Below, one piece after another: positions 1 to 5,836 of a stretch of 6,861 nt of DNA. Within the stretch, counting starts at the first letter, position 1. Every line of letters begins with the position of its first letter. The DNA comes from JBPOIS01 sp052034295 (lineage in GTDB: Bacteria > Pseudomonadota > Gammaproteobacteria > Pseudomonadales > Moraxellaceae): the NCBI GenBank assembly GCA_052034295.1, contig JBPOIS010000012.1:1-6861 (forward strand), in the 5' to 3' direction. The position numbers and the translations under genes were made by a program. The notes beneath the pieces were generated by a model. The model saw nothing but the letters and a program-made list of their open reading frames with translations. It had not been told where the DNA came from and searched no databases.

Positions 1-782
1 GTGTAGTCCGGGCCCCAGGTGCGGTAGCCCTGGGTGTCGATGTGGATCTGTCCGCTGGCATACAGCCCCAGCCCCAGATTCAGCGCTTCACCGCGTTTTT
101 TCCAGAATTCACACAGTTGCTCACGCACGGCGGCCTGCTGTTCCAGCGGGGCCTGTCCGCCCTCCAGCCGCACATCCAGCGCGGCATTGAACACATGCTT
201 GCTGCCGCTGCTGCCCCCGGCACAGCGGTTCAGTGCGGGATCACGGTAGGTCGAAGTCACGCTGAACTCCTGCAGGATGCCACGCTCGCGCAGCTGGTCG
301 AGCACGCGCAGGGTCGGCACCATCTGCGACCACAGCTCGCGGGGCGGCACGCCGTACTGCTCGTGGTTGCATTCCTGCCATTTGCGCGCGGTCTGCAGCA
401 GCTCATCCATCGAGGGGATGTAGCGCACGCCTTCCGATTTCAGGTAATGCCGATAGGCGTTGATTTCCCGGCCATCCACCCGGCTGAGCCAGCGTTGATA
501 GCTCTCCGGCAGGGGATGCGGGCGCAGCACCGGGGCCGGGTGCAGGGTGGTGGTTTCTTCCACGGTCAGGGTCGGGGCCGGGGTGGGGACGGGCGCAGGC
601 TGGCGTGCCACCAGCACCGGCAGGTCGCGGTGGGGCTGGGTGGTGGCATAGCCGCTGCTGCGGACCGGAATCTGCTGGCAGGAACCGGCCAGCAGGCTGG
701 CCACACCGACCGCCACCAGCCGCAGTGAAGCAGGACTGTTGATGGGCCAGAGCGCCTGATCCGTCCTTGAAGGGTGTTGCAT
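1..782 (-). CDS. Partial M15-family (YcbK/Peptidase_M15_3-like) peptidase, probable lipoprotein
   Basis: The reading frame is open from an ATG at 780-782 to the window edge (260 residues seen, C-terminus missing). An in-frame TAA lies upstream near 813-815 and no other start codon lies between, and a GGGGA sequence sits about 9 bases before the ATG, so the start is well fixed. The N-terminus has a hydrophobic stretch (about residues 20-34) ending in LLAGSC, so Cys35 may be lipidated; the lipobox is atypical because Ala, not Leu, is at -3. Residues 60-92 are Pro-rich, a likely linker. The catalytic domain follows: STYR (177-180), then SKHVFNAALD with His196 and Asp203, then IHID with His247 and the RTWG motif (254-257). 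These match the zinc ligands and end motif of M15 peptidases that cut D-Ala or murein cross-links, so a periplasmic cell-wall enzyme is inferred. The usual Gly after the first His is Asn199. Exact substrate is unknown. Confidence 0.72.
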   Translation of the reverse strand, partial: MQHPSRTDQALWPINSPASLRLVAVGVASLLAGSCQQIPVRSSGYATTQPHRDLPVLVARQPAPVPTPAPTLTVEETTTLHPAPVLRPHPLPESYQRWLSRVDGREINAYRHYLKSEGVRYIPSMDELLQTARKWQECNHEQYGVPPRELWSQMVPTLRVLDQLRERGILQEFSVTSTYRDPALNRCAGGSSGSKHVFNAALDVRLEGGQAPLEQQAAVREQLCEFWKKRGEALNLGLGLYASGQIHIDTQGYRTWGPDY

Positions 783-811
783 GAATTCACGTCCCCGAGA
801 GCCACAGGGTG

Positions 812-841
812 ATTAAATGGGGTTTTTCCGGGTGTCGGCAA
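812..841 (-). promoter_or_regulatory. Possible sigma-70 promoter of the M15-like gene
   Basis: Read on the minus strand there is TTGCCG (836-841, 4 of 6 to the -35 consensus), an 18-base spacer and TTTAAT (812-817, 5 of 6 to the -10 consensus). Transcription would begin near 805, about 22 bases before the ATG. It lies just past the terminator of the fdxA transcript, which suits a separate promoter. This is pattern matching only. Confidence 0.35.
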
Positions 842-881
842 GGCCCTGAAGCATTTGCTTAAACATCTTCAAACTGTGGCG

Positions 882-908
882 AAAAAAAAGGCCGGCACAG
901 CGCCGGCC
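882..908 (-). terminator. Rho-independent terminator after fdxA
   Basis: On the minus strand a perfect 7-bp GC stem (890-896 paired with 902-908, arms GGCCGGC/GCCGGCC) with a 5-base loop is followed by eight consecutive T residues (882-889). It starts 17 bases beyond the fdxA stop codon, so it ends the mutS-fdxA transcript and insulates the M15-like gene. Confidence 0.92.
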
Positions 909-925
909 CGGACCCGACGCGTGCT

Positions 926-1249
926 TCAGCGTTCGAGGTACTGCAGCTTGTTGGGTTTGCCGTTCCATTCCTCACGGTCGGCGGGCTGCTCACCGATCTG
1001 GGTGATGTTGGGCCATTTTTCCGCCAGTTCGGCGTTCAGGGCGATGAACTGCTCCTGGCCCTTGGGCACTTCGTCTTCGCTGAAAATGGCGTTGGCGGGG
1101 CATTCCGGTTCGCACAGGGCGCAGTCGATGCACTCGTCCGGGTGGATGACCAGGAAGTTGGGACCTTCATAGAAGCAATCGACCGGGCAGACTTCGACGC
1201 AGTCCTGGTATTTGCATTTGATGCAGTTTTCGGTGACAACAAAGGTCAT
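926..1249 (-). CDS. fdxA: 7Fe ferredoxin FdxA ([3Fe-4S][4Fe-4S])
   Basis: This 107-residue cytoplasmic electron carrier closely resembles Azotobacter vinelandii ferredoxin I along its whole length (106 residues mature). The cysteine pattern is complete. By analogy with that protein, Cys9, Cys17 and Cys50 bind the [3Fe-4S] cluster, Cys21, Cys40, Cys43 and Cys46 bind the [4Fe-4S] cluster, and Cys12 and Cys25 are non-ligand cysteines. The C-terminal half (about residues 60-107, ending LQYLER) is the extension typical of this type, which wraps around the cluster core. The ATG at 1247-1249 is preceded by AGGAG (1258-1262) at 8 bases, a good ribosome binding site. It follows mutS after 48 bases with no terminator between them, so it is probably cotranscribed, as in Pseudomonas. 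Its redox partner is not shown by the sequence; roles in oxidative stress or iron-sulfur metabolism are only inferred. Confidence 0.96.
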   Translation of the reverse strand: MTFVVTENCIKCKYQDCVEVCPVDCFYEGPNFLVIHPDECIDCALCEPECPANAIFSEDEVPKGQEQFIALNAELAEKWPNITQIGEQPADREEWNGKPNKLQYLER

Positions 1250-1297
1250 GGCGAGCGCTCCTGACGCAGGTCCAACAAAATTCGGCTGGCGCGTAGT

Positions 1298-3949
1298 TTA
1301 GGGGCTTTTGGCCTGTGCCGACAATTCTTTTAGCTGATAAAGCATATCAAGCGCCTGCCGGGGCGTCAGTGCGTCCACATCCAGCGCCTGCAAATGCGCA
1401 TCCACCACAGAGGGCACAGAGGGCCGGACCACTTCCACCGGTTCTTCGGGTTCTTCCGGCACCGCGGCAAACAGGCTGCCCTGCACGCTGTGGGCCAGAT
1501 GCGCGGCCTGTTGCTGTTCCAGCAGGCGCAGGCGCTTGCGTGCCTCGGCCAGGACCGGCGCAGGAATCCCGGCCAGCCGGGCCACCTGCAGCCCGAAGCT
1601 CTTGCTGGCTGCCCCCTCGTGCACCTGATGCAGCAGCAGCAGTTCGCCGGACACCTCACGGGCTTCCACGTGCACATTGGCGATGCCTGGCTGCTGGCCC
1701 AGTTCGGTCAGCTCAAAGTAATGGGTGGCAAACAGGGTCAGGCAGCCAATGCGCTGGGCCAGATCCAGCACACAGGCCCACGCCAGCGACAGCCCGTCGT
1801 AGGTGCTGGTGCCCCGGCCCACCTCATCCATCAGCACCAGCGCCTGCGGACTGGCCTGGGTGAGGATCTGCGCGGTTTCGGTCATTTCCACCATGAACGT
1901 GGATTTGCCGGTGGACAGGTCATCCGCTGAGCCGATCCGGGTAAAAATCCGGTCCACCGGGCCCAGCCGTGCGCTGCGGGCGGGCACGAAGGCCCCGCAG
2001 TGGGCCAGCAGCACGATCAGTGCGGTCTGGCGCATGTAGGTGGATTTGCCGCCCATGTTCGGGCCGGTGATGATCAGCAGACGCCGCTGCGGGGACAGGT
2101 GGGTGTCATTGGCGGTAAACGGCGTGTCGATCAGCGCCTCAACCACCGGATGACGGCCCGCTTCGATGTGCAGGCCGGGCTGGTCGCTGAACACCGGGCG
2201 CTGCCACTGGCGCTGCCGGGCCTGATGCGCCCAGTTGCAGCACACATCCAGCAGGGCCAGCGCGTCGCTGAGCTGTTGCAGGGCAAACAAGTGGCTGCGC
2301 AATTGCGCCAGCAGTTGTTCGTACAGCCATTTTTCCCGCTGCAGGGCGCGCGATTCGCTGGACAGCACCTGATCCTCGAATTGCTTCAGCTCGGGGGTGA
2401 TGTAGCGTTCAGCGTTTTTCAGGGTCTGGCGGCGGATGAAATGCGCCGGGGCGTGGGCCGCCTGCACGCGGGTCAGTTCGATGAAATAGCCACTGACTTT
2501 GTTGTAGGCGATTTTCAGGGAGGCAATGCCGGTGCGCTCGCGCTCACGCTGCTCCAGATCGAGCAGCACCTGACCGGCCCGGTCGCGCAGGCTGCGCAGG
2601 TCATCCAGTTCGGCATCATAGCCCGTGGCAATCACCCCGCCATCGCGCAGCAGCACCGGCGGCAGTTCCACCACCGCCTGCTGCAGCAGCGCCGCCAGTT
2701 GGGCAAAGCAATGCTGCGCCGTGTCGGTGCCGTGCAGGTCCTGCAGCAGGGCCTGCAGGGCGGGCTGGGGCTGGGTGGACAGCGCCTGCTGCAGTCCGGT
2801 GGTCAGCCGGGGCAGGGTCGCGCAGGTCTGGCGCAGCTGCACCAGATCCCGTGGGCGGGCGGTGCCCAGCGCAATCCGGCCCAGAATGCGTTCCACATCG
2901 CCCAGCTCATGCAGGATGGGCCGCAGCGCATCATCCTGCAGGCCGTCCTTCAGCCAGGCAATCACGTCCAGACGCTGGTTGAGCACCGCCTGATCGCGCA
3001 GCGGCTGCATCAGCTCCCGCTGCAGCAGGCGGCTGCCCATGGGCGTCTGGCAGTCGTCGAGCAGGGCCAGCAGGCTAGTGCCGCCCTCGAACAGTGGCGC
3101 CACCAGCTCCAGATTGCGGCGGGTCACCCGGTCGAGCAGGATGAACTGGTCCGGCTGCTCCACCCGCAGGCTGCGGATGTGCGGCAGTGCCGACTGCTGG
3201 GTCTCGCGTGCATAGTGCAGCAGTGCGGCGGCACAGGCCTGCGCCAGCGGCAGATCCTGTACCCCGAATCCGGACAGGTCATGCACCCCGAACTGCTGGC
3301 ACAGCTCGCGTTCAGCCTGCTGGAAGTCCAGCGCAGGCCGCACCGTGACCGGGCAATCGCTCAGGCTGTGCGGGTCTTCCAGCGGGGTCTGCTCAGACAC
3401 CAGCAGCTCCGCCGGGGCCAGCCGGGCCAGCGCATTGCGCAGTTGCGACAGGTCCCCGGCCAGCTCCTGCACGGTCAGCCGGCCAGAGCTCAGGTCCAGA
3501 CAGGCCAGCCCGAACTGCTGGCCCTGGCGGCTGCGGGCGCTGTGTACCGCCACCAGATGCACACTGGCGCGACTGCCGATCAGGGCATCATCGGTCAGGG
3601 TGCCGGGCGACAGCGTGCGCACCACCTTGCGCTCGACCGGGCCCTTGCCGGTGACCTCGCCGACCTGCTCACAGATGACCACGGTTTCGCCCTGACGGAC
3701 CAGCCGGGCAATGTAGCCTTCCGCCGAGTGATACGGCACACCCGCCATCGGAATCGGTGCGCCGCCGGATTTGCCACGGTGGGTCAGGGTGATGCCCAGC
3801 AGCCGGACCGCGCGGTGGGCATCCTCAAAAAACAGCTCATAAAAATCACCCATGCGGTAAAACAGCAGCGCCTGCGGGTGCTCGCGCTTGACCAGCAGGT
3901 ACTGCTGCATCATCGGGGTGTGGCCAGTCAGGTCGTCAAACGGATTCAT
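1298..3949 (-). CDS. mutS: DNA mismatch repair protein MutS
   Basis: MutS binds mispaired or looped-out bases and recruits MutL to start strand-directed repair. I start it at the ATG 3947-3949 (883 residues; E. coli MutS has 853). The frame is open to another ATG at 3985, 12 codons earlier. With the shorter start, the mismatch-wedging Phe-Tyr-Glu falls at residues 36-38, the numbering of E. coli Phe36 and Glu38, and a possible -10 box covers the earlier ATG. Neither start has a clear Shine-Dalgarno sequence. In long numbering (subtract 12), the Walker A motif GPNMGGKS is at 641-648, the STGKSTFMVEM signature at 691-701, Walker B with Asp720-Glu721, and the ATH loop at His755. QGSLF (835-839) resembles the beta-clamp binding motif, after which an acidic Pro-rich linker leads to the C-terminal tetramerisation helices (DALTPRQAL, 871-879). 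No motif is damaged, so it should be active. Confidence 0.97.
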   Translation of the reverse strand: MNPFDDLTGHTPMMQQYLLVKREHPQALLFYRMGDFYELFFEDAHRAVRLLGITLTHRGKSGGAPIPMAGVPYHSAEGYIARLVRQGETVVICEQVGEVTGKGPVERKVVRTLSPGTLTDDALIGSRASVHLVAVHSARSRQGQQFGLACLDLSSGRLTVQELAGDLSQLRNALARLAPAELLVSEQTPLEDPHSLSDCPVTVRPALDFQQAERELCQQFGVHDLSGFGVQDLPLAQACAAALLHYARETQQSALPHIRSLRVEQPDQFILLDRVTRRNLELVAPLFEGGTSLLALLDDCQTPMGSRLLQRELMQPLRDQAVLNQRLDVIAWLKDGLQDDALRPILHELGDVERILGRIALGTARPRDLVQLRQTCATLPRLTTGLQQALSTQPQPALQALLQDLHGTDTAQHCFAQLAALLQQAVVELPPVLLRDGGVIATGYDAELDDLRSLRDRAGQVLLDLEQRERERTGIASLKIAYNKVSGYFIELTRVQAAHAPAHFIRRQTLKNAERYITPELKQFEDQVLSSESRALQREKWLYEQLLAQLRSHLFALQQLSDALALLDVCCNWAHQARQRQWQRPVFSDQPGLHIEAGRHPVVEALIDTPFTANDTHLSPQRRLLIITGPNMGGKSTYMRQTALIVLLAHCGAFVPARSARLGPVDRIFTRIGSADDLSTGKSTFMVEMTETAQILTQASPQALVLMDEVGRGTSTYDGLSLAWACVLDLAQRIGCLTLFATHYFELTELGQQPGIANVHVEAREVSGELLLLHQVHEGAASKSFGLQVARLAGIPAPVLAEARKRLRLLEQQQAAHLAHSVQGSLFAAVPEEPEEPVEVVRPSVPSVVDAHLQALDVDALTPRQALDMLYQLKELSAQAKSP
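1406..1423. repeat. Two tandem 9-base copies inside mutS
   Basis: CACAGAGGG occurs twice in a row (1406-1414 and 1415-1423). On the coding strand it encodes Pro-Ser-Val twice in the disordered linker between the MutS ATPase core and its C-terminal helices. A gain or loss of one copy would keep frame. Confidence 0.8.
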
Positions 3950-3983
3950 CACAGCGGTGCAGGGTGGGCAGTGCGGGGTGGTC

Positions 3984-3992
3984 ATGATAGCA
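3984..3992 (-). promoter_or_regulatory. Possible extended -10 box for mutS
   Basis: On the minus strand TGCTATCAT combines the extended -10 TG with TATCAT, which matches 5 of 6 bases of TATAAT. No good -35 box is visible, which extended -10 promoters tolerate. Transcription would start near 3976-3978, giving a leader of about 28 bases to the ATG at 3949. The upstream ATG (3983-3985) lies within the box and would then not be in the mRNA. Confidence 0.4.
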
Positions 3993-4033
3993 AAGCCGCG
4001 CAGGGTTGGCGTTTTTTGCCGGGGTCAGCGGCG

Positions 4034-4061
4034 GGCCCGGTCAGGCCGGCCACTCCGGGCC
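4034..4061. repeat. GC-rich inverted repeat in the mutS-csrA spacer
   Basis: GGCCCGG (4034-4040) and CCGGGCC (4055-4061) form a perfect 7-bp inverted repeat with a 14-base loop that itself contains the palindrome GGCCGGCC. It lies between the csrA terminator and the possible mutS promoter. No T run follows on either strand, so it is not a standard terminator; it may be a protein site or chance in GC-rich DNA. Confidence 0.4.
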
Positions 4062-4094
4062 ACAGGAAAAAACCGCTGCAGTCGATGGGCAGGC

Positions 4095-4125
4095 AAAAAC
4101 GATCCAGGCGGCCGGAGCCGCCTGG
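4095..4125 (-). terminator. Rho-independent terminator after csrA
   Basis: A perfect 9-bp stem (4104-4112 with 4117-4125, arm CCAGGCGGC) with a 4-base loop is followed on the minus strand, after four bases, by five T residues (4095-4099). It begins 25 bases past the csrA stop codon and should separate csrA from mutS transcription. Confidence 0.88.
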
Positions 4126-4150
4126 TGGGGATCAGGTGACGACAGGCCGA

Positions 4151-4390
4151 TCAGCGGTTGAACTGCTCGTCATCAAAGGAAGGCTGATAATCCTGTTCCA
4201 GATGCTGCAGGTGCTCGTGCATGGCCCGCTCGTGCTGGATGCGCTGGTAGATCTCTTCACGGTGCACGGCGACTTCCTTGGGGGCATTGACGCCGATGCG
4301 CACCTGGTTGCCCTTGACGCCCAGCACGGTGACGCTGACTTCATCGCCGACCATGAGGGTTTCACCCACCCGACGGGTCAGGATTAACAT
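4151..4390 (-). CDS. csrA: Carbon storage regulator CsrA (RsmA) with extended C-terminus
   Basis: CsrA is a homodimeric RNA-binding protein that binds GGA motifs in mRNA leaders and controls translation or stability, typically of carbon storage, motility and biofilm genes. The 79 residues begin MLILTRRVGE, as in nearly all family members. The conserved RNA-contact features are present: Leu4, the GVKG loop (24-27), and Arg44 in VHREEI. Residues 1-50 form the usual five strands and start of the helix. The tail from about 55 to 79 is His-, Gln- and Asp/Glu-rich and is longer than in E. coli (61 residues); from memory, long tails are typical of Moraxellaceae. The ATG at 4388-4390 follows AAGGAG (4397-4402) at 6 bases, a strong site. 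It lies downstream of lysC by 165 bases, as in Pseudomonas and Acinetobacter, and has its own terminator. A CAAGGA sequence over the ribosome binding site suggests self-control. Confidence 0.97.
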   Translation of the reverse strand: MLILTRRVGETLMVGDEVSVTVLGVKGNQVRIGVNAPKEVAVHREEIYQRIQHERAMHEHLQHLEQDYQPSFDDEQFNR

Positions 4391-4397
4391 GCTTTTC

Positions 4398-4403
4398 TCC
4401 TTG
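4398..4403 (-). promoter_or_regulatory. Possible CsrA binding site over the csrA ribosome binding site
   Basis: The minus strand reads CAAGGA, which fits the CARGGA core of the known CsrA target consensus and overlaps the Shine-Dalgarno sequence of csrA. Three more GGA triplets occur in the lysC-csrA spacer on the same strand (4446-4448, 4518-4520, 4540-4542). CsrA blocking its own translation is known in E. coli; here it is an inference. A purine-rich Shine-Dalgarno sequence would partly resemble this motif by chance. Confidence 0.4.
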
Positions 4404-4442
4404 AAAAATAAAACTCAACCATGAGTGCAAACCGGGTTGAGT
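4404..4442 (-). terminator. Terminator-like hairpin in the csrA leader
   Basis: A perfect 8-bp inverted repeat, ACTCAACC (4413-4420) and GGTTGAGT (4435-4442), with a 14-base loop is followed on the minus strand by a T-rich run (4404-4412, one A). It ends one base before the csrA ribosome binding site. It could end or attenuate transcripts coming from lysC, or be an mRNA structure that affects csrA translation. The large loop and half-AT stem make it a weak terminator. Confidence 0.35.
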
Positions 4443-4477
4443 ATGTCCCATAACAGGATGGACCGAACAGTAGGATA

Positions 4478-4502
4478 AGCGGTTTTGATCACAAAAACCG
4501 CT
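4478..4502. repeat. Inverted repeat between lysC and csrA
   Basis: AGCGGTTTT (4478-4486) and AAAACCGCT (4494-4502) form a perfect 9-bp inverted repeat with a 7-base loop. No T run follows on the minus strand, so it is a poor intrinsic terminator. The centre (TTTTGATCACAAAA on the plus strand) looks like a dyad operator for a helix-turn-helix regulator, but no specific one can be named. It lies where a csrA promoter would be expected; I could not find a convincing promoter there. Confidence 0.45.
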
Positions 4503-4555
4503 GATCTTGTCGGTCAATCCGGAACCAAACATGGCCCCATCCGGTCGGGGACGCC

Positions 4556-5059
4556 TCAGGCCTGGGCGCGGCTTTCGCCGCTGGTCCGATCCAGCCCAAA
4601 GGCCGTGTGCAGGCTGCGCACCGCCAGTTCGAGGTATTTTTCGTCAATGACCACGGAGATTTTGATCTCGGAGGTGCTGATCATCTGGATGTTGATGCCT
4701 TCTGCCGCCAGCGTGCTGAACATGCGGCTGGCCACCCCGGCATGGCTGCGCATGCCCACGCCGACGATCGACACCTTGACGATGCTGTCATCGCCGGTGA
4801 CTTCGCGGGCGCCGACTTCCTGGCCGATCTGTTGCAGCAGGGCCAGGGTTTTCTTGAACTCGCTGCGGTTCACCGTGAAGGTGAAATCGGTGGTGCCATC
4901 CGCCGACACGTTCTGCACGATCATGTCGATTTCGATGTTGGCTTCACCGATCGGCGAGAGGATGCGCGAGGCCATGCCGGGGTGGTCGGGCACACCGCGC
5001 ACGGTCAGTTTGGCTTCGTCACGGTTGAAGGCGATGCCTGAGATGATCGGCTGTTCCAT
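4556..5059 (-). CDS. Possible aspartokinase beta subunit from an internal in-frame start
   Basis: An ATG at 5057-5059 (Met260 of LysC, MEQPIISGIAF) is preceded by AGGAAGA (5064-5070) at about 4-7 bases, a better ribosome binding site than that of full-length lysC. The product would be 167 residues containing only the two ACT domains. Bacillus and Corynebacterium aspartokinases are known to make such a beta subunit of about this size from the same place, forming alpha2beta2 enzymes. That it is translated here is an inference. Confidence 0.55.
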   Translation of the reverse strand: MEQPIISGIAFNRDEAKLTVRGVPDHPGMASRILSPIGEANIEIDMIVQNVSADGTTDFTFTVNRSEFKKTLALLQQIGQEVGAREVTGDDSIVKVSIVGVGMRSHAGVASRMFSTLAAEGINIQMISTSEIKISVVIDEKYLELAVRSLHTAFGLDRTSGESRAQA

Positions 5060-5836
5060 GTTGTCTTCCTGTTCAGTGGTGATGAGCGTGCCGGTCTGTT
5101 GTTGCCACTGGGCATCAAAACTGCCGTCCTGTCCTTCATCAAAGCTGGAGAGCACCCGCAGCGGGACCTGATATTTGCCGGCGAATTCCACCGAGCGGAT
5201 CTGCAGCACCTTGGAGCCGAGGCTGGCCATTTCCAGCATTTCCTCAAAGGTGATGCGGTCGAGCTTGCTGGCCTTGGGGGCGACCCGCGGGTCGGTGGTG
5301 TAGACGCCATCGACATCGGTGTAGATCTGGCACTCGTCGGCCTTCAGCGCCGCAGCCATGGCCACGCCGGTGGTGTCCGAACCGCCCCGGCCCAGCGTGG
5401 TGACGTTGCCGTCGGCGTCCACGCCCTGGAAGCCGGCAATGATGACCACCCGGCCTGCCTCCAGATCGCGGCGTACTTTGTCATCATCGATGTTCTGGAT
5501 GCGCGCTTTCATGTAGCGGTCATCGGTGTGGATCGCCACCTGACCGCCGGTGTAGGAGCGGGCATCGACGCCCAGCGATTTTAGCGCCATGGCCAAGAGG
5601 GCGATGGTCACCTGTTCGCCGGTGCAGACCATCTGGTCCATTTCGCGCGGGTCCGGGGTGTCGGTGATGGCTTTGGCCAGACCAATCAGCCGGTTGGTTT
5701 CGCCGCTCATCGCCGAGACCACCACCACCATCTGGTGGCCGTGGCCGTGCCAGCGCTGGACCCGGCGGGCGACATTGAGGATGCGTTCTGGCGTGCCCAT
5801 AGAGGTGCCGCCGTATTTCTGGACGATCAAGGCCAT
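4556..5836 (-). CDS. lysC: Aspartate kinase (monofunctional, ACT-regulated)
   Basis: This enzyme phosphorylates L-aspartate with ATP, the first step toward lysine, threonine, methionine and diaminopimelate. I start at the ATG 5834-5836 (426 residues; related Pseudomonas enzymes are about 411), because MALIVQKYGGTSMG is the family N-terminus; the frame stays open upstream but that part is unlike any family member. The ribosome binding site is weak. The kinase domain shows KYGGTS (7-12), SAMSGETNR (41-49), TGEQ (72-75), TLGRGGSDTT (147-156), YTDVDGVYTTDPR (172-184) and the SLGSKVLQ helix (205-212). Two ACT domains (about 265-340 and 350-420) are where lysine and threonine bind for feedback inhibition. 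Compared with Pseudomonas from memory, about 12 extra residues (near 236-247) lie in the linker before Met260. An internal start there may yield a separate beta subunit. It is followed by csrA, but alaS is not upstream. Confidence 0.96.
   Translation of the reverse strand: MALIVQKYGGTSMGTPERILNVARRVQRWHGHGHQMVVVVSAMSGETNRLIGLAKAITDTPDPREMDQMVCTGEQVTIALLAMALKSLGVDARSYTGGQVAIHTDDRYMKARIQNIDDDKVRRDLEAGRVVIIAGFQGVDADGNVTTLGRGGSDTTGVAMAAALKADECQIYTDVDGVYTTDPRVAPKASKLDRITFEEMLEMASLGSKVLQIRSVEFAGKYQVPLRVLSSFDEGQDGSFDAQWQQQTGTLITTEQEDNMEQPIISGIAFNRDEAKLTVRGVPDHPGMASRILSPIGEANIEIDMIVQNVSADGTTDFTFTVNRSEFKKTLALLQQIGQEVGAREVTGDDSIVKVSIVGVGMRSHAGVASRMFSTLAAEGINIQMISTSEIKISVVIDEKYLELAVRSLHTAFGLDRTSGESRAQA
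5064..5070 (-). promoter_or_regulatory. Internal ribosome binding site within lysC
   Basis: AGGAAGA on the minus strand, in the lysC linker codons (QED region), four bases before the internal ATG at 5059. Its position decides the start of the possible beta subunit. Confidence 0.5.

Noticed and set aside
42..728. A 228-codon open frame on the plus strand near the left edge
   Set aside because: It is antisense to the M15-like gene, which has zinc-ligand motifs, a signal sequence and a ribosome binding site; the plus-strand product is low-complexity and unrecognisable.
3986..4094. A small regulatory RNA of the CsrA-antagonist type in the csrA-mutS spacer
   Set aside because: Such RNAs carry many GGA motifs in loops; only isolated GGA occurrences are seen here, with no promoter and terminator pair.
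2000..4387. A 795-codon open frame on the plus strand, antisense to mutS and csrA
   Set aside because: It mirrors the mutS and csrA coding strands in GC-rich DNA, its protein is Gln/Gly/Arg/His-rich with no recognisable motif, and it overlaps two certain genes and a strong terminator.
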